This document shows, in pieces, positions 45,810 through 54,095 of a stretch of DNA of 64,000 nucleotides. Both the position numbers and the translations under genes were made by a program. Position 1 is the first letter of the stretch. Each line of letters opens with the position of its first letter. Below the pieces are notes generated by a model, which ran no database searches, was not told where the DNA came from, and saw only the letters and a list, made by a program, of their open reading frames with translations. Origin of the DNA: Lachnospiraceae bacterium UBA4631 (lineage in GTDB: Bacteria; Bacillota; Clostridia; Lachnospirales; Lachnospiraceae); assembly GCA_002406015.1 (NCBI GenBank), contig DHMX01000003.1, positions 36,820-100,819 on the forward strand, given 5' to 3'.

Positions 45810-46826
45810 TTATGCTTCCATATGTGCCTGAAGCTTAATGACTGCCCTTCCAAATACCCCCGCATAACCGTCCTGTTTTTCATCTGTCCGGTTATTATAC
45901 TGCCAGTCAAAATACTGCTCATATCCGGCTGCCTGCACCCGATATTTGACAACCGCCTGCTTACAAATAATTTCTATTGCATCAATTATAGTATTATTGC
46001 CTGCCCAACCGTTTTGGTAATCATTGGTATTAAAGCCCGTTACATACGGCAGCCATTGACCGGAGGTTACATGCACCCGGTACTGGATGGCATAGCCCGG
46101 AGCCGCAATTGCGATTCCCACAATGGGATGTGTTCTCCAGCCGGCATAATCCTCCAGATTCTTTATAACCGGCAGCCAGCCATCTTCAATGGTTTTGACC
46201 TGATAGAAAATGGTCTTTGCATCGGATTCGCTGTCATTTTCATAATCCACATAAAATTCACTCATATCCACATTGCCTTGAATACCGTTTATCTGCCCTT
46301 TTGAAGTATACTGCCATCCCACATAATTTCCCTCATAGGTACAGCGTTCCGCATACTGTGCTACCCAATGCTCCCACTGCCGAAACCGCATATCTGTCAG
46401 CTTCGTGGTAAACCAGTATTTATTTGCGTAAATTCCTACCCGGTATCCGGCATTTTGCAGTGCATTACAAAAGGTCTCTGCCATATCTCCTAACAACACC
46501 TCATCACAATTTCCTGTGGTTTTTTCATCCTCCATATCATAAAACATCGGAAAATCAAGTGTAATTCCCTCTAGCAATCGCAGAGCATGTGCCGCCTCTG
46601 ACTGTGCATGGGCAATTGAATCCGCATAGGAATACAAATATGCCCCTATTTTTAGCCCGGCTTCCTTTGCTCCTGTTACATTTTCCTTCCACATGGCATC
46701 ATCCTGTTCTGGAATGTCATCCCCATATCCACAACGAATAATAACGGCTCCGATTCCTGCTGCCTTTACCTGCTGCCAATCAATCACCCCTTGATGCCGA
46801 CTCACATCAATTACTATTTGTTTCAT
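45810..46826 (-). CDS. Glycoside hydrolase family 25 lysozyme with C-terminal repeat domain
   Basis: A 338-residue muramidase. The GH25 domain fills 1-190: IDVSRHQGVIDWQQVKAAGI, VIIRCGYGDDIPEQDD, FPMFYDMED and WVAQYAE carry the DxE catalytic pattern. The last 140 residues contain two repeats of about 55 residues (WLPVIKNLEDYAGW; WLPYVTGFNTNDYQNGW), probably wall-binding. There is no signal peptide, which would fit a holin-dependent or phage-derived enzyme. It precedes a terminator and the wall-protein cluster. Confidence 0.88.
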   Translation of the reverse strand: MKQIVIDVSRHQGVIDWQQVKAAGIGAVIIRCGYGDDIPEQDDAMWKENVTGAKEAGLKIGAYLYSYADSIAHAQSEAAHALRLLEGITLDFPMFYDMEDEKTTGNCDEVLLGDMAETFCNALQNAGYRVGIYANKYWFTTKLTDMRFRQWEHWVAQYAERCTYEGNYVGWQYTSKGQINGIQGNVDMSEFYVDYENDSESDAKTIFYQVKTIEDGWLPVIKNLEDYAGWRTHPIVGIAIAAPGYAIQYRVHVTSGQWLPYVTGFNTNDYQNGWAGNNTIIDAIEIICKQAVVKYRVQAAGYEQYFDWQYNNRTDEKQDGYAGVFGRAVIKLQAHMEA

Positions 46827-46895
46827 GCTTCTTCTCTTTTCACAGCTCTTGTTACACTATATTCGCTCCTGTTTGATATGGTGTAACGTAAAAAA

Positions 46896-46936
46896 CGGCT
46901 GTAGAAGAATGCAATTCCTACATCCTTCTACAGCCG
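46896..46936 (-). terminator. Terminator of the first wall-binding gene
   Basis: CGGCTGTAGAAG (46896-46907) pairs with CTTCTACAGCCG (46925-46936). TTTTTT follows on the minus strand. The same hairpin occurs 1,152 bp further on. Confidence 0.85.
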
Positions 46937-46968
46937 AACCATGATTCGCTCTTCTGATTATTTAAGAA

Positions 46969-47853
46969 CTAATTTATCCAACGTCCTGACGCATCAAAGC
47001 GGTAACGGACTCCCTGTATTCTCAGGGTTTCATTTTCAGCCATTGCTCCGGAATCCTTGAGATAATACCAGTAATATCCAATCTTTACCCAACCGGTCTG
47101 CATTGCTCCGGACTGGTTCATATAGTACCAGGTATTTCCAACTTTCGTCCAATACTGTGCCATTGTTCCGGATTCATTTAGGTAATACCATGTACCTCTA
47201 TCCAATACCCAGCCGGTCTGCATTGCTCCGGATTCATCCAGATAATACCAATCCCATCCATACCGTATCCAACCAATTTTCATAGCTCCGGTTTTCTCAT
47301 CCATGTAGTACCAGGTGTTTCCAACCTTTGTCCAGCCGGTCTGCATAATTCCCATATCATCCAGATAATACCAGTTATGTCCCAAATATATCCATTGGCT
47401 GGTTAATGCATATCCATTTTCATCAAAATACATCCAACCTTTTTGTGTCTCCATCCAACGCCGGGTAACAATTATGCCGTCATCATCGGAACACATATAA
47501 TTTCCATCCACTTTACAAATTATACCACGAAGAATTCTGCCGGTAGAATCCTCTACCATATATTTTGCGGTAGGATAAATTACGTCAGACATCAGAATAT
47601 ATGGGTAATCTTTAATGTCTTCTCCCCATGTAACAGTCACCTTTATATCCTCATAATAGTTATAAAAGAAAAATGACTCATGCCATTCCTCAACAAATGC
47701 CATATACTCTTCGTTATATTCATCATCTATCTGTGTAACATCAGCATTTTCTGTTGTATCTGCATAAACGCTGTTCATCGGTAAACCGGTTCCAAGCAAC
47801 ATCATGCAGGCCGCCATAATTGCTGCTCCTACTCTTACTTTTTTAATCATCAT
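46969..47853 (-). CDS. Secreted protein with cell-wall-binding repeats, copy 1
   Basis: ATG 47853 (MMIKKVRVGAAIMAACMM) is chosen because AAAGGGGAGG precedes it and the paralogue starts the same way; this gives 294 residues. A signal peptide (about 1-30, ending VYAD) is followed by a unique region of about 110 residues and then about seven 20-residue repeats of the type GWTKVGNTWYYM / GAMQTGW, related to choline-binding modules. The unique part has no known domain. One repeat carries DEKTGAMKIGW in place of NESGAMQTGW in copy 2. It is transcribed from its own promoter. Confidence 0.85.
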   Translation of the reverse strand: MMIKKVRVGAAIMAACMMLLGTGLPMNSVYADTTENADVTQIDDEYNEEYMAFVEEWHESFFFYNYYEDIKVTVTWGEDIKDYPYILMSDVIYPTAKYMVEDSTGRILRGIICKVDGNYMCSDDDGIIVTRRWMETQKGWMYFDENGYALTSQWIYLGHNWYYLDDMGIMQTGWTKVGNTWYYMDEKTGAMKIGWIRYGWDWYYLDESGAMQTGWVLDRGTWYYLNESGTMAQYWTKVGNTWYYMNQSGAMQTGWVKIGYYWYYLKDSGAMAENETLRIQGVRYRFDASGRWIN

Positions 47854-47947
47854 AATAACCTCCCCTTTCTGCTGTTCCCAGCCCACTTCATCGTTTCATG
47901 TTTCTTTTTTGCTTCTTCTCCCATTTCCTTATGTACTCTGTATAAAC

Positions 47948-47976
47948 ATAATACTATATATTTTTATAATTCACAA
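47948..47976 (-). promoter_or_regulatory. Promoter of copy 1, shared with the NlpC/P60 gene
   Basis: Minus strand: TTGTGA (47971-47976), 17-bp spacer ATTATAAAAATATATAG, TATTAT (47948-47953), then GTTTATACAGAGTA. An almost identical element lies upstream of the NlpC/P60 gene. Confidence 0.65.
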
Positions 47977-48047
47977 TGTTTATGTTCTCTTTTTCTTCTA
48001 AACATTTCTCTTTATTTTCTGTAGACATCTTATATAATAATCCAAAA

Positions 48048-48088
48048 CGGCTGTAGAAGAATGCAATTTCTACATCCTTCTACAGCCG
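48048..48088 (-). terminator. Terminator of copy 2
   Basis: The same 12-bp stem as at 46896-46936, with one loop change, exactly 1,152 bp away. On the minus strand TTTTGGA follows. Confidence 0.8.
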
Positions 48089-48120
48089 AACCATGATTCG
48101 CTCTTCTGATTATTTAAGAA

Positions 48121-49002
48121 CTAATTTATCCAACGTCCTGATGCATCAAAGCTGTAACGGACTCCCTGTATTCTCAGGGTTTCATTTTCAGCCATTGCTC
48201 CGGAATCCTTGAGATAATACCAGTAATATCCAATCTTTACCCAACCGGTCTGCATTGCTCCGGACTGGTTCATATAGTACCAGGTATTTCCAACTTTCGT
48301 CCAATACTGTGCCATTGTTCCGGATTCATTTAGGTAATACCATGTGCCTCTATCCAATATCCAGCCGGTCTGCATTGCTCCGGATTCATCCAGATAATAC
48401 CAATCCCAATTATACCATATCCAGCCGGTCTGCATTGCTCCGGATTCGTTCATATAGTACCATGTGTTTCCAACCTTTGTCCAGCCGGTCTGCATAATTC
48501 CCATATCATCCAGATAATACCACTTATGTCCCAAATATATCCATTGGCTGGTTAATGCATATCCATTTTCATCAAAATACATCCAATCTACTTCTGTCTT
48601 CATCCAACGCCGGGTAACAATTATGCCGTCATCATCGGAACACATATAATTTCCATCCACCTTACAAATTATACCCCGAAGAATTCTGCCGGTAGAATCC
48701 TCTACCATATATTTTGCGTTAGGATAAATTGAGTCAGACATCAGAATATATGGGTAATCTTTAATATCTTCTCCCCGTGTAACCGTCACTTTTTTATCCT
48801 CATAATAATTATAAAAGAAAAATGACTTATGCCATTCCTCAACAAATGCCATATACTCTTCGTTATATTCATCATCTATCTGTGTAACATCAGCATTTTC
48901 TGTTGTATCTGCATAAACATTGTTCATCGGTAAACCGGTTCCAAGCAGCATCATGCAAGCCGCCATAATTGCTGCTCCTATTCTTATTTTTTTAATCATC
49001 AT
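48121..49002 (-). CDS. Secreted protein with cell-wall-binding repeats, copy 2
   Basis: A 293-residue paralogue of copy 1, nearly identical over the signal peptide, unique region and repeats (differences include NNVYAD, KKVTVTRGED and MKTEVDWMYF). It starts MMIKKIRIGAAI behind AAAGGGGAGG and lies 18 bp after the NlpC/P60 stop, so those two are one operon. The repeats (GWTKVGNTWYYMNESGAMQT and similar) should bind teichoic acid or other wall polymers. The role of the 110-residue unique region is unknown. Confidence 0.85.
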   Translation of the reverse strand: MMIKKIRIGAAIMAACMMLLGTGLPMNNVYADTTENADVTQIDDEYNEEYMAFVEEWHKSFFFYNYYEDKKVTVTRGEDIKDYPYILMSDSIYPNAKYMVEDSTGRILRGIICKVDGNYMCSDDDGIIVTRRWMKTEVDWMYFDENGYALTSQWIYLGHKWYYLDDMGIMQTGWTKVGNTWYYMNESGAMQTGWIWYNWDWYYLDESGAMQTGWILDRGTWYYLNESGTMAQYWTKVGNTWYYMNQSGAMQTGWVKIGYYWYYLKDSGAMAENETLRIQGVRYSFDASGRWIN

Positions 49003-49020
49003 ATTAACCTCCCCTTTCTG

Positions 49021-49995
49021 CTATCTCCAATAGGTTCCATATCCATGTGGAGTTCCTAACTCTCCAACACATATCCCCTTCTCTTCAGTTGCTGCATTTA
49101 CAATTGCCATAGGATAACTTCTTCCATTATAAGTAATCTTTCCTACATAATATGCTACATGCGATATTTCACCGTCCTTTTTGTAAAACACCAAGTCTCC
49201 CGGCTGTAAATCTGCATATGTAGTTTTCTTAGCTGCCGAATATTGTGTTGCTGCCGTTCTAGGAAGCGTCATTCCAAATTTTGCAGAAATCAACTTCACA
49301 TATCCGGAACAATCTGTACCGGAAGTTAAGCTATTTCCACCATATACATACGGATTTCCTACATATTTTAATGCTTCTTGTATCATCTGGGTACCCGTAT
49401 TATCAACCCATGAGCCATCACAACCATTATTACTTTCACTACAATAGTACCATTTTCCGTTATCCAATACCCATCCTGTCTGCATCGCTCCGTTTTCATT
49501 GCAGTAGTAGTATTTCCCATTTGACCAAATCCACCCGGTCTGCATTGCTCCGGATTCGTCCAGATAGTACCACGTCGCATTTAGATTTAACCAGCCTACG
49601 AACATATAGCCCTGATTATCAAAATAATACCATCTGTTATTTATTCTCTCCCAATCATTTATCGTATAGGAACCATTTTCATGCCGGTACCACCAACGAC
49701 CATCTGCTTCCTGAATCCATGTTCCGGGCAAATCATAAACTGTATATAATGCAATTCCATTATTTGCATTATTATCACCGGAGTCGCTTTCCATAGCATT
49801 CTCCCACTCGTCAGGTGTACCTATATCGTACACTTCCCCCTCAAAATCATCGCACATTTCCTCCTCTTGCGATTCTGAGTCCTCTGAGTCTTCTGCATAC
49901 ACTGCATTCGTTGAATTAGCCGGTGACATTATCAGAACACAGCCCATTATCCCTGCTATCGTTACCGCTACCATTTTCCCGAGTTTTTTTCTCAT
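49021..49995 (-). CDS. NlpC/P60 wall hydrolase with wall-binding repeats
   Basis: A 324-residue secreted endopeptidase. Signal peptide (about 1-34, ending VYAE), acidic linker to about 90, then about five wall-binding repeats (NRWYYFDNQGYMFVGW, ATWYYLDESGAMQTGW), and an NlpC/P60 domain from about 205: catalytic Cys in GTDCSGYVKL, His in GEISHVAYYVG. The family cuts peptide stems, often between D-Glu and diaminopimelate. It leads an operon with copy 2 and has its own promoter at 50082-50110. Confidence 0.93.
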   Translation of the reverse strand: MRKKLGKMVAVTIAGIMGCVLIMSPANSTNAVYAEDSEDSESQEEEMCDDFEGEVYDIGTPDEWENAMESDSGDNNANNGIALYTVYDLPGTWIQEADGRWWYRHENGSYTINDWERINNRWYYFDNQGYMFVGWLNLNATWYYLDESGAMQTGWIWSNGKYYYCNENGAMQTGWVLDNGKWYYCSESNNGCDGSWVDNTGTQMIQEALKYVGNPYVYGGNSLTSGTDCSGYVKLISAKFGMTLPRTAATQYSAAKKTTYADLQPGDLVFYKKDGEISHVAYYVGKITYNGRSYPMAIVNAATEEKGICVGELGTPHGYGTYWR

Positions 49996-50081
49996 ATGTA
50001 TACCCCCTTGTAAATTGTGACACGTCTTCAGTTCCCTCTCGTTATTCCTCCTTTCAGTTTTCTTAGATACTCTGTATAAAC

Positions 50082-50110
50082 ATAATACTATATGTATTTA
50101 TAATTTGCAA
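50082..50110 (-). promoter_or_regulatory. Promoter of the NlpC/P60 operon
   Basis: Minus strand: TTGCAA (50105-50110), 17-bp spacer ATTATAAATACATATAG, TATTAT (50082-50087), followed by GTTTATACAGAGTA as upstream of copy 1. Confidence 0.65.
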
Positions 50111-50131
50111 TATTCACCTTCCCTTTATTTG

Positions 50132-50180
50132 TGCCAAATTCCTTCCATTTGATGCCAAAAACTATCCATTTGATGTCAAA
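50132..50180. repeat. Three TGYCAAA repeats at 21-bp spacing
   Basis: TGCCAAA (50132), TGCCAAA (50153) and TGTCAAA (50174) are spaced exactly 21 bp; the last two are part of CCATTTGATGYCAAAA. They sit between two divergent promoters, as for cooperative binding sites on one face of the helix. Confidence 0.55.
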
Positions 50181-50183
50181 ACA

Positions 50184-50212
50184 TTGTATCTCCTACAAAC
50201 ATCCCGTACAAT
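50184..50212 (+). promoter_or_regulatory. Promoter of the 247-residue membrane protein
   Basis: TTGTAT (50184-50189) and TACAAT (50207-50212) are 17 bp apart. An AGAGGAG site follows before ATG 50252. Confidence 0.5.
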
Positions 50213-50251
50213 AGCAAAGGTTTAAATATAGTAATAAAGAGGAGAAACATT

Positions 50252-50995
50252 ATGGAAGAGCAAATGAAGGAACAAAGTAACACAGAAATTCAAGAAAAAA
50301 AGCCAAAGAAGAAAAAAACAAAGGATGAAATTATTGAAATTATCGTAGCCATTTTCCTTGGTATTACCGCCCTTACATCTGCATGGGCATCATGGATTGG
50401 CTCTTTGCATGGCGGAAATCAGGCAACCAATTACACTACCAGCAACAATCTGGCAGCAGAAGGAAATTCCATGTTCAATGAGGCTTCCCAGAATCTGATG
50501 CAGGATATGATGCTGTGGAATGAGATTAGCAGCACTCGTATTGATTATAGCTTTGCAGAAGATAAAGGGGACCAGGATGCCATGGACAAGGCAGAATGGA
50601 AGTTAGACCAATTAATCTCCGATAATTGTTCGGATGAGTTATACGATGCTATTTTATGGGCTGACGAGCAGACAGACTATGCTTCCCCATTTGATAAGGA
50701 AGGATTTGTGGAAAGCTACTTTGAAGATGCCTATGCCCTGTTAGATGAATCTACAGAATTATTAGAGCAGGGTAAAGCCGATAATTCCAATGGAGATGCA
50801 TACGGATTAGTTGCAGTTATTTATTCACTTGTACTGTTTATGTTAGGTATTGTAGGAATATTCAAGCAGATTCCAAATCGTATGATTATCATGATTGTAG
50901 CACTTGTTGCATTCTTAATCGCAACCATATACATGTTTACTATTCCATTACCAACCGGCTTCAATCTGTTAAGCTACTTTGGCGGCGGAATGTAA
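50252..50995 (+). CDS. Membrane protein of unknown function
   Basis: A 247-residue protein with a Lys/Glu-rich cytoplasmic start (EKKPKKKKTKDEI), a helix at about 30-50 (IIVAIFLGITALTSAWASWI), an acidic outer or helical region of about 140 residues (NSMFNEASQNLMQDMMLWNE, YASPFDKEGFVESYF), and two helices at the end (about 188-235). The layout resembles DUF4337-like proteins. Function is not known. It has its own promoter and terminator; phased repeats lie upstream. Confidence 0.7.
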   Translation: MEEQMKEQSNTEIQEKKPKKKKTKDEIIEIIVAIFLGITALTSAWASWIGSLHGGNQATNYTTSNNLAAEGNSMFNEASQNLMQDMMLWNEISSTRIDYSFAEDKGDQDAMDKAEWKLDQLISDNCSDELYDAILWADEQTDYASPFDKEGFVESYFEDAYALLDESTELLEQGKADNSNGDAYGLVAVIYSLVLFMLGIVGIFKQIPNRMIIMIVALVAFLIATIYMFTIPLPTGFNLLSYFGGGM

Positions 50996-51025
50996 ATAAA
51001 ATCTAGTTTTTTAGTTTTATAATCT

Positions 51026-51069
51026 AAAAGAGCGAAACCCTTTGAAAACTCTAAGGATTCCGCTCTTTT
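51026..51069. terminator. Terminator between the membrane protein and tRNA-Pro
   Basis: AAAAGAGCG (51026-51034) pairs with CGCTCTTTT (51061-51069). It can end the plus-strand gene and the minus-strand tRNA. Confidence 0.75.
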
Positions 51070-51076
51070 CTTTACA

Positions 51077-51150
51077 TCGGAATGACGTGATTCGAACACG
51101 CGACCTCTTCGTCCCGAACGAAGCGCTCTACCAAGCTGAGCCACATTCCG
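51077..51150 (-). tRNA. tRNA-Pro (CGG anticodon)
   Basis: A 74-nt cloverleaf: acceptor CGGAATG/CATTCCG, D-arm GCTCAGCTTGGTAGAGC, anticodon stem CTTCG/CGAAG with loop TTCGGGA (anticodon CGG), T-arm GCGTG TTCGAAT CACGT. No CCA is encoded. A 17-bp hairpin abuts its 5' end. Confidence 0.93.
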
Positions 51151-51195
51151 ATAACAAAAGTTGCTGACCCATCAGCAACTTTTGTTATTATACCA
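51151..51195 (-). promoter_or_regulatory. Perfect hairpin and extended -10 immediately before tRNA-Pro
   Basis: The arms 51151-51167 and 51172-51188 match over all 17 bp, loop CCCA. On the minus strand the extended -10 TGGTATAAT (51187-51195) overlaps the outer arm, and the inner arm ends in TTTTGTTAT directly at the tRNA 5' end. It could be the GH1 gene terminator, an operator or a tRNA leader hairpin. Confidence 0.7.
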
Positions 51196-51278
51196 CAAGC
51201 ATTTATAAAATGCACGTATTTTTTTATTCTTTTTCAGCTTCTTTTAAAATTTATTTCTTGATGCCGGTTCCGTCAGCC

Positions 51279-52631
51279 TTACAGGTTTTCCCCATTGCTC
51301 TCCATCACTGCTTTATACCAGTATGCAGAATCTTTTAAGATTCTTTCCTGCGTCTGATAATCTACATAAACCAGACCGAATCTCTTACTATAGCCCAGTG
51401 TCCATTCAAAGTTATCCATCACAGACCAGTGTATATATCCCTTCAAAGGAATACCCTCTTCTGCTGCCCGCTTATACTCTAACAGATACCGATGCGTATA
51501 ATCAATACGATAGCTGTCGTGAACCTTTCCGTCCAAATGAATCCAATCCATGCCTGCCATTCCATTTTCTGTAATCATAATCGGCAAACCATAGCGTTCA
51601 TATATGAACTTCGGAGACCAATATAACACCTCCGGTGATAGCGGCCATCCCATTGCGGTCACACCTCTGCCCTGCCACATATTTTCCGGATACACCTTCT
51701 CTGTATGTTCAGCCGCAGAATAATATACATTCATGCCATAGAAATCCAATGGCTGGCTAATTAACTTCATTTCTTCTTCATTATAAACCGGCATATCATC
51801 CCCAAACATTTCATATGCCTCATCCGGATACTTTCCAAGTATTACAGGGTCACTCCACCATGTAAGACCAAAGGTAAATCCATGCTCTGTCATAGAAAAG
51901 GTCTTCTTCTTTGCTTCTTCTATAGCCTCCTTGGAGTTATCCTTCGGAATATACACAGGAGCAATCGGAGCAAATGAAATCTCTGGCGTTTTCTTTGCAT
52001 GCTCGCGAATGTATTTTACCGCTCTGCCATGAGCCAGCAAGGTATGATGTGTCATCTGAATCAAATCCCTGCGATTGGTTTTCAAAAATGGTGCATGTGT
52101 TCCAAATTCATATCCGCATCCGATAAAGCACTGTGGCTCATTTATGGTAATCCAGTATTTTACGCGGTCTGACAAAGCATCCACTACAACCTTTGTATAG
52201 GCTTCAAACCAATCCGGAGATTCCGGATTCATCCAACCGCCCTTCTGATAAAGAGCATATGGATAATCCCAGTGAAATAAAGTTACCAACGGCTCTATTC
52301 CGTTTGCAATCAGCTCGTCTACCAAATCAGAATAGAACTGTAAGCCCTTTTCATTTACCGCTCCTACACCGTCAGGAATTATGCGTGTCCAGCTAATGGA
52401 GAATCGATAACATTTCAACCCCATTTCCTTCATCATTGCTACATCTTCCTTGAATCTATAGTAATGGTCACAGGCAACATCACCGTTCTCATCATACATA
52501 ATTATATTCTGATTTCTTCCACACACATCCCAGACGCTTAAACCTTTTCCGTCCTCCTGCCATGCACCTTCTACCTGATATGCGGCTGAGGCTGCTCCCC
52601 ACATAAAATCTTTACAAAATCCCATAGCCAT
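51279..52631 (-). CDS. Glycoside hydrolase family 1 beta-glucosidase
   Basis: A 450-residue family 1 enzyme. Acid/base Glu in WITINEPQCF (about 165) and nucleophile Glu in IMITENGMAG (about 360) are in their usual places. The N-terminus (DFMWGAASAAYQVEGAW) and C-terminus (SVMDNFEWTLGYSKRFGLVYVDY) are classic. It hydrolyses beta-linked glucosides; no phospho-sugar binding signature is evident, so phospho-beta-glucosidase is less likely. No PTS or transporter gene adjoins. It starts behind GAAAGGAGAA. Confidence 0.96.
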   Translation of the reverse strand: MAMGFCKDFMWGAASAAYQVEGAWQEDGKGLSVWDVCGRNQNIIMYDENGDVACDHYYRFKEDVAMMKEMGLKCYRFSISWTRIIPDGVGAVNEKGLQFYSDLVDELIANGIEPLVTLFHWDYPYALYQKGGWMNPESPDWFEAYTKVVVDALSDRVKYWITINEPQCFIGCGYEFGTHAPFLKTNRRDLIQMTHHTLLAHGRAVKYIREHAKKTPEISFAPIAPVYIPKDNSKEAIEEAKKKTFSMTEHGFTFGLTWWSDPVILGKYPDEAYEMFGDDMPVYNEEEMKLISQPLDFYGMNVYYSAAEHTEKVYPENMWQGRGVTAMGWPLSPEVLYWSPKFIYERYGLPIMITENGMAGMDWIHLDGKVHDSYRIDYTHRYLLEYKRAAEEGIPLKGYIHWSVMDNFEWTLGYSKRFGLVYVDYQTQERILKDSAYWYKAVMESNGENL

Positions 52632-52881
52632 TCTCCTTTCTCAATTGACTTTTATAATAGCCCGGTTCGTTATTACCAAACCTGTACTTTGTAATTCTCA
52701 CTTATTGCTTTTCCTTTATTTTTCTTGATTATAACAACTTCTAAATAAGAATCATAGGGGAGCTTATGACATATTAATAGGTCTATTTTGACATTTGAAG
52801 AAATCATATCGTTTCTTAAAAAGATTTCTATAAAACAAAAAACCCAAAACCTGCATAAATGCTAAGCCTTGAGCCTTTTAG

Positions 52882-52954
52882 TGCGCCTCCGGGGGCTCGA
52901 ACCCCGCACACCCTGATTAAGAGTCAGGTGCTCTACCAAATGAGCTAGAAGCGC
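52882..52954 (-). tRNA. tRNA-Lys (CTT anticodon)
   Basis: A 73-nt cloverleaf: acceptor GCGCTTC/GAGGCGC, D-arm GCTCATTTGGTAGAGC, anticodon stem CCTGA/TCAGG with loop CTCTTAA (anticodon CTT), T-arm GGGG TTCGAGC CCCC. No CCA is encoded. It lies in a 557-bp gap (52632-53188). The T-rich stretch after it may end the transcript; I saw no other gene in the gap. Confidence 0.93.
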
Positions 52955-53188
52955 TTATTTAATTTATTTGCATCACTCACAACGCAAGAATGATTATAAC
53001 CCAGTAATTTTCAAAAATCAAGCATTTTTTTCATTTTTTTGAGCTTTTTATTAAAATCAGACAACTCATAGTCTATTCTGCGTTTTTCTGATAATTCAAG
53101 ACTTACAATACTCCCGCATCTGTTATATAGCATTCCCACTTTTTAAGGAGTTATTCCTGCTTTATCGTTTCCATGATAGTTTTACTTT

Positions 53189-53830
53189 TTAATTATCCCG
53201 ATTCGCTACAAGTCTGCAAATTGGCTTTCCTTCTGCAACGAACTTTGTCTCGTACTCGGTCATAATATTTCCTTCCAAATACTCGCTATGATGCAAATCA
53301 TATGTGCAGTTCACCAGCTTCCAGCCGGCTTCCGGTATCTGCTCCACAGAAAAATCAAATAAATCCCGATTATCTGTCTTAAAGATAACAACGCCGTCTG
53401 CTACCAGAATATGGTTGTATCTTGCCAGAAATTCCTTTGAGGTCAATCTTCGTTTTGCATGTCTGTCCTTCGGCCAAGGGTCTGAAAAATTCAGATAGAT
53501 TCTGGCTACTTCATTTGGTGCAAATACATCCGCAATATACTCCGCCTCCATTCGGATAAATAACAGATTTGGAAGCTGCAGCTCCTCCTGCTTTGCAATT
53601 GCCCGAATTAAAACGCTGGAATATTTCTCAATTCCGACATAATTAATATCCGGATTCTGTTGGGCAAGTGTTGTAATAAACTGTCCCTTTCCCATTCCTA
53701 TTTCTATATGAAGCGGATTATCATTTCCGAATATCTCTGCCCATTTTCCCTTCTGCTCTGTCTCATTTTTCACCACATACTCGCTGGCTCCGATTACATC
53801 TCTTGAACCTTTTACATTTCTTAATCGCAT
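53189..53830 (-). CDS. trmB: tRNA (guanine-N7-)-methyltransferase
   Basis: A 213-residue SAM-dependent enzyme that methylates G46 of tRNA. Motifs are clear: IEIGMGKGQFITTLA (SAM binding, about 42), YVGIEKYSSVLIRA, and the catalytic FSDPWPKDRHAKRRL near 117 followed by TSKEFLARY. The ending EYETKFVAEGKPICRL is diagnostic. It stands alone between a tRNA gene and dacF. Confidence 0.97.
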   Translation of the reverse strand: MRLRNVKGSRDVIGASEYVVKNETEQKGKWAEIFGNDNPLHIEIGMGKGQFITTLAQQNPDINYVGIEKYSSVLIRAIAKQEELQLPNLLFIRMEAEYIADVFAPNEVARIYLNFSDPWPKDRHAKRRLTSKEFLARYNHILVADGVVIFKTDNRDLFDFSVEQIPEAGWKLVNCTYDLHHSEYLEGNIMTEYETKFVAEGKPICRLVANRDN

Positions 53831-53862
53831 CTTACTTCCTCTTCCTACTATATAATTTTGCT

Positions 53863-53965
53863 ACTTACAAATTTGCCATTTACAAATTTCCATTTCTAAC
53901 TTTCATTTCTAACTTCGTCTCTTGCAATTTACCACTTACAGATTTCCATTTCCAATTTTCTGCTT
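53863..53965. repeat. Degenerate low-complexity repeats
   Basis: Imperfect units of ACTTACAAATTTCCATTTC type (tacaaatttgccat, tacaaatttccatttctaac, tttcatttctaac, cttacagatttccatttcc) follow one another between trmB and dacF. They look like short slippage-derived repeats; no function is visible. Confidence 0.45.
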
Positions 53966-54095
53966 ATTCATGCAATGAAAATTACTATGCCTATTATACT
54001 TGTCCCCTCAACCACCGTCAACATTTGAATTGACTATTTCTACCAACTATACTAGAATATTAATAAGTATGACTTTTTTATTTTGGAGGCAAATT

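Noticed and set aside
45810..46826. Prophage remnant suggested by a GH25 lysozyme without a signal peptide
   Set aside because: No holin, tail, integrase or attachment site is seen nearby; neighbours are host wall and transport genes.
46980..48500. Regular DNA repeats that could suggest a CRISPR array or minisatellite
   Set aside because: The repeats are in frame and encode 20-residue wall-binding modules (GWxxxxxWYY) in two genes; spacing of about 60 bp comes from the protein repeat.
49281..49796. A 171-codon plus-strand frame inside the NlpC/P60 gene
   Set aside because: It is antisense to the repeat region, is rich in His/Tyr/Ser from reversed Trp/Tyr codons, and has no ribosome site.
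54000..54095. Upstream in-frame start codons for the carboxypeptidase
   Set aside because: They have no ribosome site, and the signal peptide begins properly only from TTG 54096, which has a good GGAGG site.
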